From: Aliiglaciecola sp. M165
GTDB taxonomy: Bacteria; Pseudomonadota; Gammaproteobacteria; Enterobacterales; Alteromonadaceae
Assembly (NCBI RefSeq): GCF_007197995.1
Contig: NZ_VKKH01000002.1
Location: 124,001 to 188,000 of the forward strand
DNA length: 64,000 nt
Reading direction: 5' to 3'
Of the stretch, positions 26,622 to 35,540 are shown one piece after another (position 1 is the first letter of the stretch; the number at the start of each line of letters is the position of its first letter). The notes beneath the pieces are model-generated. The model searched no databases, had not been told where the DNA came from, and saw nothing but the letters and a program-made list of their open reading frames with translations. A program made the position numbers and the translations under genes.

Positions 26622-27455
26622 CTAAATCGCTACAGGCGCCTTTATATGCGGATGAGCCTGATAATTGACAAGTTCAAAGTCGTCAATGTTAAAATCAAAT
26701 AGGTTTTTAATCTCTGGGTTTAACTTCATCTGAGGCAAGGGGAAAGGCTTTCTGCTTAACTGCAATTTAGTCTGTTCCAAATGATTTGTATACAAATGCG
26801 CATCACCAAAAGTATGCACAAAATCGCCTAGCTCTAGATCACAGACTTGAGCAATCATCATAGTTAATAAGGCATAACTGGCAATATTAAATGGAACACC
26901 AAGGAAAATGTCGCCGCTGCGCTGATAAAGCTGACAGGATAATTTATTGTCGATGACATAAAACTGAAACATGGTGTGGCAGGGAGGTAACGCTTGTCGG
27001 CCATTTTGGGCGTTTTCTTTAGGTGAGACAGAAGTATCTGGCAAGACAGTAGGGTTCCAGGCGCTCAATAGCAGTCTGCGGGAATCGGGATTATGTTTGA
27101 TTTGCTCAAGCAAATCACTCAACTGATCGACCACTTCACCATTGGCCCCTTCCCAGCTGCGCCATTGTTTGCCATAAACCGGTCCAAGTTCACCGTCATC
27201 GGTCGCCCATTCGTCCCAAATACTCACACCATTGTCTTTTAAGTAAGCGATATTCGTCTCGCCTTTGATAAACCAAAGCAATTCGTGAATGATTGAGCGT
27301 AAGTGGCACTTTTTGGTGGTCACCAGTGGAAAGCCTTTAGCTAAATCAAAGCGCATCTGATAACCAAAAATGCTTAGGGTACCCGTTCCGGTTCTGTCTT
27401 CTTTTTTACAGCCATTTTCCAGTACATGGCGCATTAAATCTAAGTATTGCTGCAT
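26622..27455 (-). CDS. thyA: Thymidylate synthase
   Basis: ThyA methylates dUMP to dTMP with methylene-tetrahydrofolate. At 277 residues it is 13 longer than the E. coli enzyme, and the extra residues lie just before the active site (after WNPTVLP and before [11 protein letters not shown]). The catalytic Cys is in PPCHTMFQ, the phosphate-binding residues in [12 protein letters not shown] and [20 protein letters not shown], and the C-terminus ends in PVAI. Its start abuts the lgt stop, so it is co-translated with lgt as in other gammaproteobacteria. Confidence 0.97.
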   Translation of the reverse strand: MQQYLDLMRHVLENGCKKEDRTGTGTLSIFGYQMRFDLAKGFPLVTTKKCHLRSIIHELLWFIKGETNIAYLKDNGVSIWDEWATDDGELGPVYGKQWRSWEGANGEVVDQLSDLLEQIKHNPDSRRLLLSAWNPTVLPDTSVSPKENAQNGRQALPPCHTMFQFYVIDNKLSCQLYQRSGDIFLGVPFNIASYALLTMMIAQVCDLELGDFVHTFGDAHLYTNHLEQTKLQLSRKPFPLPQMKLNPEIKNLFDFNIDDFELVNYQAHPHIKAPVAI

Positions 27456-28286
27456 TTAGGCTTTTTTACCCTTTTTACCATTTGTCGGTTTTGGTTGATG
27501 AATTTGCTTGTGTCGCATTGCCCATACAATTAAGCCGATACCGCCAATAATCATCGGCAATGACAACATTTGTCCACGACTGAAGAGTCCAAGATAGAGA
27601 TCTAAATGACCGTCCCATTGTCGGAAGAACTCCACAAAAAATCGGAAACTGCCATAACCTAACAAAAATGCACCGCTAATTGCACCTATCGGTCGAGGTT
27701 TTTTCGAGTATATCCATAAAATAAAGAACAGAACTACGCCTTCCAAGGCAAATTCATACAGCTGCGAAGGATGTCGAGGCTCTGGTCCGGCATTGGGAAA
27801 TATAATCGCCCAAGGCACATCAGTGGGTCGCCCCCATAGTTCTGAGTTGATAAAATTACCGATTCTGCCAGCGCCCAAGCCTATGGGCACTAGTGGCGCG
27901 ATAAAATCACCTACCACCAAAAATGGAACCTTAAGACGACGAGCGCTCAACCATAACGCAAACACTACGCCTAGCAAACCACCATGGAATGACATTCCCC
28001 CTTCATTAATTCGGAACAAATAAATGGGATCAGCTAAAAACTGCTCAAACTGGTAAAAGAAAACGTAACCGATACGGCCACCTAAAATGACACCCAAAAA
28101 TCCCCAAAACAACATGTCACTAAGTTGATCTTTGCTCCAGCCGGTACGTGACAGGCGTTTGTTCGCCAACCACCAGGCGGCAACAAACCCAACCAGATAC
28201 ATCATCCCGTACCATTTGGGGCTAAGCACGCCCAAATTAAAAATAGCCGGGTCAATCTCCGGTAATGTGTAGTAATGATTAGACAT
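27456..28286 (-). CDS. lgt: Prolipoprotein diacylglyceryl transferase
   Basis: Lgt transfers diacylglycerol from phosphatidylglycerol to the lipobox Cys of prolipoproteins at the inner membrane. This 276-residue protein has seven predicted helices. Its signatures are [14 protein letters not shown] (catalytic His), the Lgt motif [17 protein letters not shown] and [12 protein letters not shown]. The C-terminus is a Lys-rich cytoplasmic tail. It stands between the TSUP and thyA genes in the conserved block. Confidence 0.97.
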   Translation of the reverse strand: MSNHYYTLPEIDPAIFNLGVLSPKWYGMMYLVGFVAAWWLANKRLSRTGWSKDQLSDMLFWGFLGVILGGRIGYVFFYQFEQFLADPIYLFRINEGGMSFHGGLLGVVFALWLSARRLKVPFLVVGDFIAPLVPIGLGAGRIGNFINSELWGRPTDVPWAIIFPNAGPEPRHPSQLYEFALEGVVLFFILWIYSKKPRPIGAISGAFLLGYGSFRFFVEFFRQWDGHLDLYLGLFSRGQMLSLPMIIGGIGLIVWAMRHKQIHQPKPTNGKKGKKA

Positions 28287-28294
28287 AGTCGCTT

Positions 28295-29095
28295 TTATCC
28301 TAACAGCATGCGAAAACTGACTATCAATAGAAAGACAGCAAATATTTGTTTTAAACGTTGCGTATTTAATCGGTGGCTTATTTTAGCGCCTAGTCTTGCA
28401 GTAAATACAGAAGTAATCACAATTCCAATGGCTGCCGGTAAGTATACGTACCCAAATGCACCCGTTGGAAGATTTTCTAGCTGCCAACCAGCATGAATAA
28501 AACTCGCCGTGCCAAACAATGCGATAATCAATCCGCAAAATGCGGCGCAACCAATCGCCTGTTTAATATCAATCCTAAACCAAACCAAAGCCGGGACCAT
28601 TAGTGCTCCGCCGCCTATTCCCATAAATGACGAAACAATGCCCGTTACAATACCGATGAGAAATAACACAGGCATAGAAATCGGATTGTCTGATTTTTTT
28701 GGCCTGATAAAGACCATTTGCGCTGCAATAGCCAATACCAGCACAGCAAAGACGGTTTTCAATTGATTCACATCGATGCTAGTCGCGATTTGAGGCCCGA
28801 TTATAGCACCTACGGCGATCCCTAGTGCGCAATACAAAACAACGTCGAAATGAATATGGCCTAATTTGAAATGAGCTCGAGCCGAAGAATACCCGGTCAA
28901 TATGATGGTCGACAATGAGGTGGCAATTGCCATGGGCATAGCCAATTCCAAAGGGATGGCAAGAGATGTTGTAAAAACATATAGCAATGCAGGAACAATG
29001 ATCAACCCACCGCCGATCCCCAACATTCCTGCTAAAACACCAACGACCGCCCCGAGCAACAGGTAAACCACCAATAGGAAAGATAGCTCAAACAA
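28295..29095 (-). CDS. TSUP-family (TauE/SafE) membrane transporter
   Basis: This 266-residue membrane protein has about eight helices in two repeats. Each repeat carries the family glycine motif, [16 protein letters not shown] (about 23-38) and [17 protein letters not shown] (second half). TSUP members export organosulfur anions such as sulfite or sulfoacetate; this one is undefined. It lies one base after ptsP and nine before lgt, its conserved position in many gammaproteobacteria, and is probably in the same operon. Confidence 0.9.
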   Translation of the reverse strand: MFELSFLLVVYLLLGAVVGVLAGMLGIGGGLIIVPALLYVFTTSLAIPLELAMPMAIATSLSTIILTGYSSARAHFKLGHIHFDVVLYCALGIAVGAIIGPQIATSIDVNQLKTVFAVLVLAIAAQMVFIRPKKSDNPISMPVLFLIGIVTGIVSSFMGIGGGALMVPALVWFRIDIKQAIGCAAFCGLIIALFGTASFIHAGWQLENLPTGAFGYVYLPAAIGIVITSVFTARLGAKISHRLNTQRLKQIFAVFLLIVSFRMLLG

Positions 29096-29096
29096 A

Positions 29097-31385
29097 TTAG
29101 CTACCTGCCCTTACCAGACCGCCAAGACCAATTGATTCCAGGTAGATATTGATATTTTCTTTAACCTGCGAAGGGTGGCTGCAATCAAGAATCGTCTCCA
29201 ACAATTCTTCGACACGGTCTTTTGTGACGCTTCTTATCACCCATTTGACTTTGAGTAAGTTATGACTGTTCATGCTCAGTTTACTGTAACCCATTGCCAT
29301 GAGCAAAATCGCCCCGCCGGGTTCACCCGCCATTTCACCGCATACAGTAATAGGGACTTTATGTTCATCGGCCTGATGCACAATCGCTTGCAGGGCGCGC
29401 AGCACAGCAGGGTGATAACTATCGTATAGTTCTGAAACTCGCGCATTGTTGCGATCCACCGCGAGTAAATACTGAGTTAAATCGTTGCTTCCAACCGAAA
29501 AGAAATCGACTTTTTTCGCGAGTTGGGGAATTTGGTATATCACTGCTGGAACTTCGAGCATCACGCCAACTTTGGGCATTTTAAGCACGTGGTCAGAATC
29601 TTCAATTTCCTCGGATATTTCGTGAAACGCTTGTCTGATAAGACGCTTACTTTCATCAACTTCCGACACTGAGGTGATCATAGGAAGCATTATTTGCAGA
29701 TTTCCCAAGCCCACATTAGCCCGCAACATTGCACGGATCTGTACCAGGAATATTTCCGGATGATCCAAGGTCAATCGGATCCCTCGCCAACCCAAAAAAG
29801 GATTTTCTTCCGAGATTGGGAAATAAGGCAAAGGTTTGTCTCCGCCAACATCCAAAGTACGCATTGTGATGGGTTTATTTGGCGCGGTTTCGAGCATCTG
29901 TCGATACAATTTTGACTGTTCATGTTCAGACGGAAATCGTTCGCGCAACATAAACGGTACTTCGGTTCTGTACAATCCAACGCCTTCACCATGGGTGAAA
30001 TGGCTATTTTCCATTTCAGCTGACAACCCTGCATTAATCATCAGTGAAATCGGATGTTTGTCTTTTGTCACACTGGGTAAATGGGCTTGTTCAAGGATCC
30101 GGTCGGATAGTTCTTGTTCTTCATTAACCAGAATTTGAAATTCTTTGCGCACAGATTGCGAAGGAGAAACGATGACCTCGCCAGAATAACCATCAACAAG
30201 AATTTCTTTGCCGTCTAGCAAAGACAAAGGAGCATCAGACAACCCCATGACTGCCGGCAAACCCATTGCCCTGGCCAAAATCGCGGCATGAGAATTATTC
30301 GAGCCTCGAACAGAAATAATTCCACGCAGTTTAGTCGTTGCGTATTCTGCCAACATGGATGCGGTGACTTCTTCGGCAACCAAAATCGCCGCTTTACCCG
30401 GATCCACAACTCGCATCGAAGGGCTTTGCGCACCTAAAATATTGGCCAAGATACGACTCGAGAGATCTTCAATATCAACAGCCCTTTCTTGCATGTAAGG
30501 GTCGCTCATATTTCGAAATTGCTGAATGTAGTTTTCGACCACGAACTTCAAACTACTGGCAGCATCCCATCCTTCTTTGATGCGTGCTTCCACTTCATGG
30601 CCAAGACTATTGGCGTCTAGTAGATGACTGTAAATTTGAAAGATGGCTTGAACATCTGAAGGTACCTGACCTTCAATTCGGTGAGACAGCTCGTCTACTT
30701 GAGAACGGGTGACACCAACTGCTTCGCGATAACGACTAATTTCCTCTGAAACGTTGCTGGAACGTCGTGCAACATGTCCCGCCAAAGTCACTTTATAATC
30801 AGGAATAAAACCAATGCCAATTCCCAGCCCAGGAGAACCCGGTACACCCGAAATTTTAGACTGCCATTTGCTTCGACTAGTCTCGTCATTAAACGACAGA
30901 TATCCGCGGGTCTCAGCATGGACAATTTCAAGTGCCATCTGAGTGGATAGAGTCACTAAAAAAGCTTCCTCATCCTCACTAAACCGGCGCTTTTTCTTTT
31001 GTTGCAAAGTCAAAACGCCAAGCACTTTACGCTGATGAATAATAGGCGCACCAAGAAACGCGTGATACTTCTCTTCTTTAACTTCTGGGTATTGCTTAAA
31101 ACGGGGATGAGACTGCGCATCAACGATGTTTAGAGGTTCTTCTCGCTGACCAATAAGTCCAATTAACCCCTCTGAAAAGCCGATGGAAACACTCCCCACA
31201 GCACTGGATTCAAGCCCGTGGGTAGCGCTTAGTAAAAAGTGTTGTTTTTCGTGATCAGCAAGATAAATAGAACAAGAATCCACCTTCAATGCACTGGTTA
31301 ATCGTTTAGTCAGGTGCGCCAACGCCTCCTCCAAAACGGGGATTTTACTGACCTCCTGAACAATACCTTTAAGGGTTGTAAGCAT
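29097..31385 (-). CDS. ptsP: Phosphoenolpyruvate-protein phosphotransferase EI-Ntr
   Basis: PtsP starts the nitrogen PTS by passing phosphate from PEP to NPr. This 762-residue protein has the expected GAF domain at 1-165 (sensing nitrogen metabolites in the family), EI N-terminal domains from about 170, the phospho-His in GSNNSHAAILARAMGLPA and the PEP-binding barrel with LYRTEVPFML, SVGSNDLTQYLL and the catalytic Cys in VCGEMAGEP. It is preceded by rppH with a three-base gap, the same pair as in E. coli. Confidence 0.97.
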   Translation of the reverse strand: MLTTLKGIVQEVSKIPVLEEALAHLTKRLTSALKVDSCSIYLADHEKQHFLLSATHGLESSAVGSVSIGFSEGLIGLIGQREEPLNIVDAQSHPRFKQYPEVKEEKYHAFLGAPIIHQRKVLGVLTLQQKKKRRFSEDEEAFLVTLSTQMALEIVHAETRGYLSFNDETSRSKWQSKISGVPGSPGLGIGIGFIPDYKVTLAGHVARRSSNVSEEISRYREAVGVTRSQVDELSHRIEGQVPSDVQAIFQIYSHLLDANSLGHEVEARIKEGWDAASSLKFVVENYIQQFRNMSDPYMQERAVDIEDLSSRILANILGAQSPSMRVVDPGKAAILVAEEVTASMLAEYATTKLRGIISVRGSNNSHAAILARAMGLPAVMGLSDAPLSLLDGKEILVDGYSGEVIVSPSQSVRKEFQILVNEEQELSDRILEQAHLPSVTKDKHPISLMINAGLSAEMENSHFTHGEGVGLYRTEVPFMLRERFPSEHEQSKLYRQMLETAPNKPITMRTLDVGGDKPLPYFPISEENPFLGWRGIRLTLDHPEIFLVQIRAMLRANVGLGNLQIMLPMITSVSEVDESKRLIRQAFHEISEEIEDSDHVLKMPKVGVMLEVPAVIYQIPQLAKKVDFFSVGSNDLTQYLLAVDRNNARVSELYDSYHPAVLRALQAIVHQADEHKVPITVCGEMAGEPGGAILLMAMGYSKLSMNSHNLLKVKWVIRSVTKDRVEELLETILDCSHPSQVKENINIYLESIGLGGLVRAGS

Positions 31386-31388
31386 GGA

Positions 31389-31919
31389 CTATTGAGATTG
31401 CCTTTTACGCTTTCGATTACGTTGTGGCTGTGAATGTTTGTTGTAAGCTGGCATAGCAAATGACACAAACTCTTTCATCACTCTGCGGTAAACATCGCGT
31501 TTAAATGACACAACATTCCGAACCGGATACCAATAACTCACCCAGCGCCAATCGTCGAATTCCGGGTGACCAGAATTCAAAACATCGACGTCAGCCTCAT
31601 TACATTCGAGTTGTAACAAAAACCATTTTTGCTTTTGACCGATACAGACAGGGTTGCTACCTTGACGGATGAGCCGTTTAGGTAACTTGTATCGCATCCA
31701 ATTTTTGGTCACACCAATGACTTTAACTTGTTCTGGTTTTAATCCAACTTCCTCATGTAATTCTCTAAACATTGCCTGTTCAGCAGTTTCACCTTGATCT
31801 ATTCCGCCTTGTGGAAACTGCCATGAATGTTGCCCATAGCGTTTTGCCCAAAATACCTGCCCCATCCTATTGCAAATCACTATACCGACATTCGCGCGGA
31901 AACCTTCGGCATCAATCAC
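31389..31919 (-). CDS. rppH: RNA pyrophosphohydrolase (Nudix)
   Basis: RppH removes pyrophosphate from the 5' end of mRNAs and so starts their decay. The start chosen is GTG ([15 protein letters not shown]), with a perfect AGGAG five bases upstream. It gives 176 residues, the length of the E. coli enzyme, and aligns with the family start. An ATG 16 codons earlier gives an uncharacteristic extension. The Nudix box is [20 protein letters not shown] (about 39-58). The C-terminal tail is basic (Arg/Lys-rich), suggesting RNA contact. It is the first gene of the minus-strand block with ptsP, TSUP, lgt and thyA. Confidence 0.95.
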   Translation of the reverse strand: MIDAEGFRANVGIVICNRMGQVFWAKRYGQHSWQFPQGGIDQGETAEQAMFRELHEEVGLKPEQVKVIGVTKNWMRYKLPKRLIRQGSNPVCIGQKQKWFLLQLECNEADVDVLNSGHPEFDDWRWVSYWYPVRNVVSFKRDVYRRVMKEFVSFAMPAYNKHSQPQRNRKRKRQSQ

Positions 31920-32042
31920 TTTGACTCCTGGGGGATTGATTTCTTTAATATTTTGCCATTCTTCCATAAACTAGGGGGCAATCAAAGCAATAATATTTTT
32001 AACGCAACAGCTTGTTTTCCTTTTGTTGCCAGAGAAAAGAAC

Positions 32043-32708
32043 ATGAACCCCACTAGCCCCTCACGCAGCCTAGCCTTGCTGCCCTTTTTATTTTGGGTAT
32101 TGGCCCTAAGTTATTTGGCAATGATGCATTTAGAGCAATATCCATTGCATTACATCCACAAAGCTTCGCCTATACTGCTTTTGCTTTTTTTCGCCAGCAA
32201 ACATGTGTTGTTTAATTATCAACTGGTTGGCTTGGCAATTGTTTTTTCGGTCTTTGGTGACATCTTGCTAGCGCTGCAGATAGAACAAGGGTTCGTTATG
32301 GGCTTAAGTGCCTTTCTCATCGCCCAATGCTGTTACGGCTTGGCATTCCAACGTTGGCGACATTGGCAAAAGCACAAAGCGTTTATGATTGCGGCATTGC
32401 TGTTATCAATCATTGTAGTAGCACTATTTGTTGTTCCTGCCTCTGACAACCTATATGTGCCAGTTGTCGTCTACATGCTGGCTATATGTTTTATGGCATG
32501 CAGCGCTATTCTGGTCAAAACAGATGATTATTTGATTTTAATCGGAGCGATATTTTTTGTGATTTCCGACGCTTTGATAGCCGTAAACAAGTTTGTTGTA
32601 CCGCTGCCTTTTGAAGGGTATTGGGTGATGTCTACGTACTACTTGGCCCAATACCTAATTGTTTTAGGTTGTTTAAAAAGGATAAACGATGCCCAGCGTA
32701 GCTACTAG
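32043..32708 (+). CDS. YhhN/TMEM86-family membrane protein, lysoplasmalogenase-like
   Basis: This 221-residue protein has about eight transmembrane helices. Family marks are the conserved FGDILLAL (acidic residue in a helix), [14 protein letters not shown] near the start and [14 protein letters not shown]. YhhN relatives include the animal lysoplasmalogenase TMEM86B; the bacterial substrate is unproven. The ATG chosen follows AGAGAAAAGAAC; a longer frame would run into rppH. Its 3' end overlaps mutH by 20 bases, so the two are coupled. Confidence 0.82.
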   Translation: MNPTSPSRSLALLPFLFWVLALSYLAMMHLEQYPLHYIHKASPILLLLFFASKHVLFNYQLVGLAIVFSVFGDILLALQIEQGFVMGLSAFLIAQCCYGLAFQRWRHWQKHKAFMIAALLLSIIVVALFVVPASDNLYVPVVVYMLAICFMACSAILVKTDDYLILIGAIFFVISDALIAVNKFVVPLPFEGYWVMSTYYLAQYLIVLGCLKRINDAQRSY

Positions 32709-33372
32709 CGAGCCTGTCAATATTGAACAGCTTTTTCAACGAGCCTCGGCATTAGCAGGTCTGTCTTTGGGTGAATTAGCAAAAGCGGCTAAAATCAAAG
32801 TCCCGCAAAATTTCAAACGGGAAAAAGGCTGGACCGGACAGCTTCTGGAAACCTATCTTGGTGCAGTGGCAGGATCAAAACCAACTCAAGACTTTCCGGA
32901 GTTAGGTGTTGAATTGAAGACAATCCCCATTGATCCAACTGGTATGCCTTTGGAAACCACATACGTATGCTACGCACCACTGACGGGCATTGCCGGCATT
33001 ACGTGGGAAACCAGCAATGTGCGCAACAAACTCAATTGCGTGTTGTGGGTGCCTGTGGAAGGAAGTCGAGACATTCCGCCTAAAGATAGACGAGTGGCAT
33101 CACCTGTATTGTGGCAACCAGATCCAACTCAACTCGACCTGCTCAAACAAGACTGGGAAGAGCTAATGGATATCATAGCGCTAGGGGAAATAGAAAATGT
33201 CACTGCGCGCCATGGCCAAGTCTTGCAACTGCGCCCGAAAGCCGCTGATGGTAGCGCGCTAACCGAAGCCATAGGCAGCGACGGAATGATCGTTAAAACC
33301 CGACCTAGAGGTTTTTATTTGCGCAAAACCTTTACTGCGTCCATATTGCGCAATGCGTTTTGGGATGAGTAA
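32689..33372 (+). CDS. mutH: DNA mismatch repair endonuclease MutH
   Basis: MutH nicks the unmethylated strand at hemimethylated GATC when activated by MutS-MutL. This protein has 227 residues (E. coli 229). The catalytic DxnExK is visible as [12 protein letters not shown] (Asp, Glu, Lys), with KGWTGQLLE and [14 protein letters not shown] matching the family. Its presence implies Dam-directed repair in this organism. It overlaps the YhhN gene and ends at a hairpin shared with the convergent PEP-CTERM gene. mutH opposite rppH-ptsP is a conserved arrangement. Confidence 0.96.
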   Translation: MPSVATSEPVNIEQLFQRASALAGLSLGELAKAAKIKVPQNFKREKGWTGQLLETYLGAVAGSKPTQDFPELGVELKTIPIDPTGMPLETTYVCYAPLTGIAGITWETSNVRNKLNCVLWVPVEGSRDIPPKDRRVASPVLWQPDPTQLDLLKQDWEELMDIIALGEIENVTARHGQVLQLRPKAADGSALTEAIGSDGMIVKTRPRGFYLRKTFTASILRNAFWDE

Positions 33373-33373
33373 C

Positions 33374-33400
33374 AAAAAAGGAAGCGACTTACGCTTCCTT
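33374..33400 (-). terminator. Intrinsic terminator of the PEP-CTERM gene, shared with mutH
   Basis: The arms AAGGAAGCG (33378-33386) and CGCTTCCTT (33392-33400) form a 9-bp stem with a five-base loop. Read on the minus strand the stem runs into TTTTTTG, a proper terminator for the gene ending at 33435. On the plus strand only a short T-run follows, so it is weaker for mutH. Confidence 0.8.
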
Positions 33401-33434
33401 CATAAACTACCTGTTTGTAGGTTGTGACAATAGA

Positions 33435-33977
33435 CTACTTTTGACGTCTAAATGCTGCCAAACCGCCTACTAAAAGCAATGCGAGCACGCCAGGTTCAGA
33501 AACTTGAGTCAAGGTTAGGTTACCTGTGTTATTGGCAATACCTGCTGAACCTTGTCCACCATTAACAGTGCGCGTGGTCTCAAGTCTCACCAAGTAATCG
33601 TCACCACTTCCGCCCATACCCATAACATTGAAACCGTTAAAGGCAATATTAACTAGGGCATCTCCTGCAGAAATCATAAAATCGCCAATTTCAATACCGT
33701 TTAGCATCACTGACATGTCCTGCGTATCGCCGCTAAGCACGTTTGAAACGATACTTAGATCTAATGTAAATTCATTGACTTCTGACAAACCGGTACCACT
33801 AAATAGCTGCTCGATAAAATCACCGTCATTCCAAAAATTGCTACCAATTTGATTAAAACGAGTAGAGGAATCAGTGGGAAAATCTGTTGTAAAGATAGCA
33901 GTAGCGCTCGCTTTTCCAACTAACGCAAAGGTAGATACTAAGAAACATAGTATCGTGATACGACTAAATACTTTCAT
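33435..33977 (-). CDS. PEP-CTERM sorting-signal exported protein
   Basis: This 180-residue exported protein has a signal peptide (residues 1-26, cut after ASA). The mature part is small, acidic and Gly/Asp/Asn-rich. The C-terminus reads SEPGVLALLLVGGLAAFRRQK: a PEP-CTERM signal with PG in place of PEP, one hydrophobic helix and a basic end, recognised by exosortase in bacteria with an extracellular polysaccharide. No exosortase gene is in the window. GGAG lies eight bases before the start, and a sigma-54 promoter lies about 80 bases further up, directly after the kinase/NtrC pair. Function beyond surface location is unknown. Confidence 0.82.
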   Translation of the reverse strand: MKVFSRITILCFLVSTFALVGKASATAIFTTDFPTDSSTRFNQIGSNFWNDGDFIEQLFSGTGLSEVNEFTLDLSIVSNVLSGDTQDMSVMLNGIEIGDFMISAGDALVNIAFNGFNVMGMGGSGDDYLVRLETTRTVNGGQGSAGIANNTGNLTLTQVSEPGVLALLLVGGLAAFRRQK

Positions 33978-34058
33978 TTGATGTACTCCATAAACCGAAA
34001 AGTGCTTTGTTTAAGCAATGTTTTGTTTTAGCTTTATTTTATTAGATGAAGTGATTTC

Positions 34059-34074
34059 AGCAAAAAGCATACCA
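34059..34074 (-). promoter_or_regulatory. Sigma-54 promoter candidate for the PEP-CTERM gene
   Basis: On the minus strand TGGTAT-N5-TTGCT matches the -24/-12 consensus at GG, A, TTGC and T with exact spacing. It is about 82 bases before the start codon and directly downstream of the gene for an NtrC-type activator, which makes it the best sigma-54 site in the window. Confidence 0.55.
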
Positions 34075-34155
34075 GAGATTTAATCTATTGATTTTATTGC
34101 ATTTATTTACTGTATTAGCTTTTCAAACCCAAACAATGTAAGAAATCTCGACAAT

Positions 34156-34180
34156 TAAACGACCATACGAATATCGTTTA
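34156..34180. promoter_or_regulatory. Candidate activator site (inverted repeat) upstream of sigma-54 promoter
   Basis: TAAACGA (34156-34162) and TCGTTTA (34174-34180) are perfect 7-bp arms 11 bases apart. The site is about 80 bases upstream of the -24 element at 34074, the usual distance for an NtrC-family enhancer. The binding protein is inferred to be the adjacent regulator. Confidence 0.45.
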
Positions 34181-34193
34181 GCAGTGCGACTCG

Positions 34194-35540
34194 TCAATTC
34201 AAACCATGCTTATCCAAACGATACAAAAACGCTTTGTAACTGAGGTTTAAAAACTTGGCTGCCTTGGTACGGTTACCGTGATGACGCGCCAGCGCTTGAT
34301 CAAGACAGTCTCTTTCAAACGCTTCCCAATCAAGTCCCTCATCAGGAAGTTGAAATGTGTCGGATTTAGCGATGGCGATGGATTCTGGCTGTTCCTCCAA
34401 CTCTTTCTCATCGCCTAATAACACAAAGCGTTCAATTCGATTAGCCAACTCTCTGACATTGCCAGGCCATGTGTGATTCAACAAAGCTTTCATAGCCTCT
34501 CGACTGACTTTAGGTTGTTCAATCTTGTAGCGATGGCAGCTCTTGTGCAGAAAAAAGGAGATTAGTGGGCCTATGTCTTCCTGTCTTTCTCTTAACGCAG
34601 GCATTTCGATGGGGACGATGTTGAGACGATAAAATAAATCTTCTCGGAATGTTCCATCCGAAACCATTTGAGCGAGATTTCTGTGGGTGGCGGCAATGAC
34701 CCGCACATCCAGCTCAATATCCTGGCTGCTTCCTAGTGGGGTTACGCTACCTTCTTGTAAAAAACGTAGCAGCTTGGCTTGCAAGGATAATGGTAATTCA
34801 CCTATTTCATCCAGGAACAAGGTGCCATGGTGAGCACTTTCCAACTTGCCTATTTTGTCTTCATTCGCCCCCGTGTAGGCACCTTTTCGCGCACCAAACA
34901 ATTCTGCTTCTGCCAGCGATTCTGGGATCGCACCGCAATTCACTGCAACAAATGCGTTGTTCTGGCGAGACGAGAGTTTATGCAACGCCCTTGCGGCGAG
35001 CTCTTTGCCCGTGCCGCTTTCACCGGTAACCAAAACCGTGGCGTCAGTATTGGAAACGCGCTTAATTCGTTCATACACTTTTTGCATACAAGGCGCGTTA
35101 CCTACCAACTCGACTAATTGCTGTTGCTCACCCAAGGCCTCGTTGAGCTGCTTATTTTGTGACCTTAGGCGGGTTGCTTTAAGGATTTTTTCAACGCATA
35201 ACAACAGCTCCTGACGCTGGAAGGGTTTGGCCAGGTAATCATCAGCCCCAGCATTCATGGCTTCAACTGCGTGATTAATCGTGCCGTAAGCAGTGGCAAT
35301 AGCGAAGCCCAATTCAGGCTGATTTCGACGAACGTAGTTAAGCAGTTCGATACCACTTAATTCACCAAGTTTCCAATCACTGAAAACCGCGTCAAACTGG
35401 TTTACTTTTACTGCCAGCACAGCCTCTTCGACGCTAGCGGCTGTGATCACATCAAATCCTTCTGTACAAAGAATATCGTTGATAAGTTGTTGCTGGCGTA
35501 AATCGTCTTCCACTAACAATATTTTTTGACCACTGCTCAT
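34194..35540 (-). CDS. NtrC-family response regulator with GAYTGA loop
   Basis: This is a 448-residue sigma-54 activator. Its receiver has EDD (11-13), acceptor Asp55 in FSDWKLGELSG and AKPFQ. The AAA+ domain has Walker A GESGTGKE and the sigma-54 loop in the variant GAYTGA (Phe to Tyr, a known functional variant). It also has LFLDEIGEL, NVRELANRI and a short Fis-type helix-turn-helix (AAKFLNLSYKAFLYRL). The start codon overlaps the kinase stop by one base (TAATG), so kinase and regulator are translated together. Candidate sites lie on both sides of the pair, next to two exported-protein genes. Confidence 0.93.
   Translation of the reverse strand: MSSGQKILLVEDDLRQQQLINDILCTEGFDVITAASVEEAVLAVKVNQFDAVFSDWKLGELSGIELLNYVRRNQPELGFAIATAYGTINHAVEAMNAGADDYLAKPFQRQELLLCVEKILKATRLRSQNKQLNEALGEQQQLVELVGNAPCMQKVYERIKRVSNTDATVLVTGESGTGKELAARALHKLSSRQNNAFVAVNCGAIPESLAEAELFGARKGAYTGANEDKIGKLESAHHGTLFLDEIGELPLSLQAKLLRFLQEGSVTPLGSSQDIELDVRVIAATHRNLAQMVSDGTFREDLFYRLNIVPIEMPALRERQEDIGPLISFFLHKSCHRYKIEQPKVSREAMKALLNHTWPGNVRELANRIERFVLLGDEKELEEQPESIAIAKSDTFQLPDEGLDWEAFERDCLDQALARHHGNRTKAAKFLNLSYKAFLYRLDKHGLN

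Noticed and set aside
31920-31967. N-terminal extension of RppH from the upstream ATG
   Set aside because: The GTG at 31919 has AGGAG at five-base spacing and restores the usual 176-residue length; the extension has no family match.
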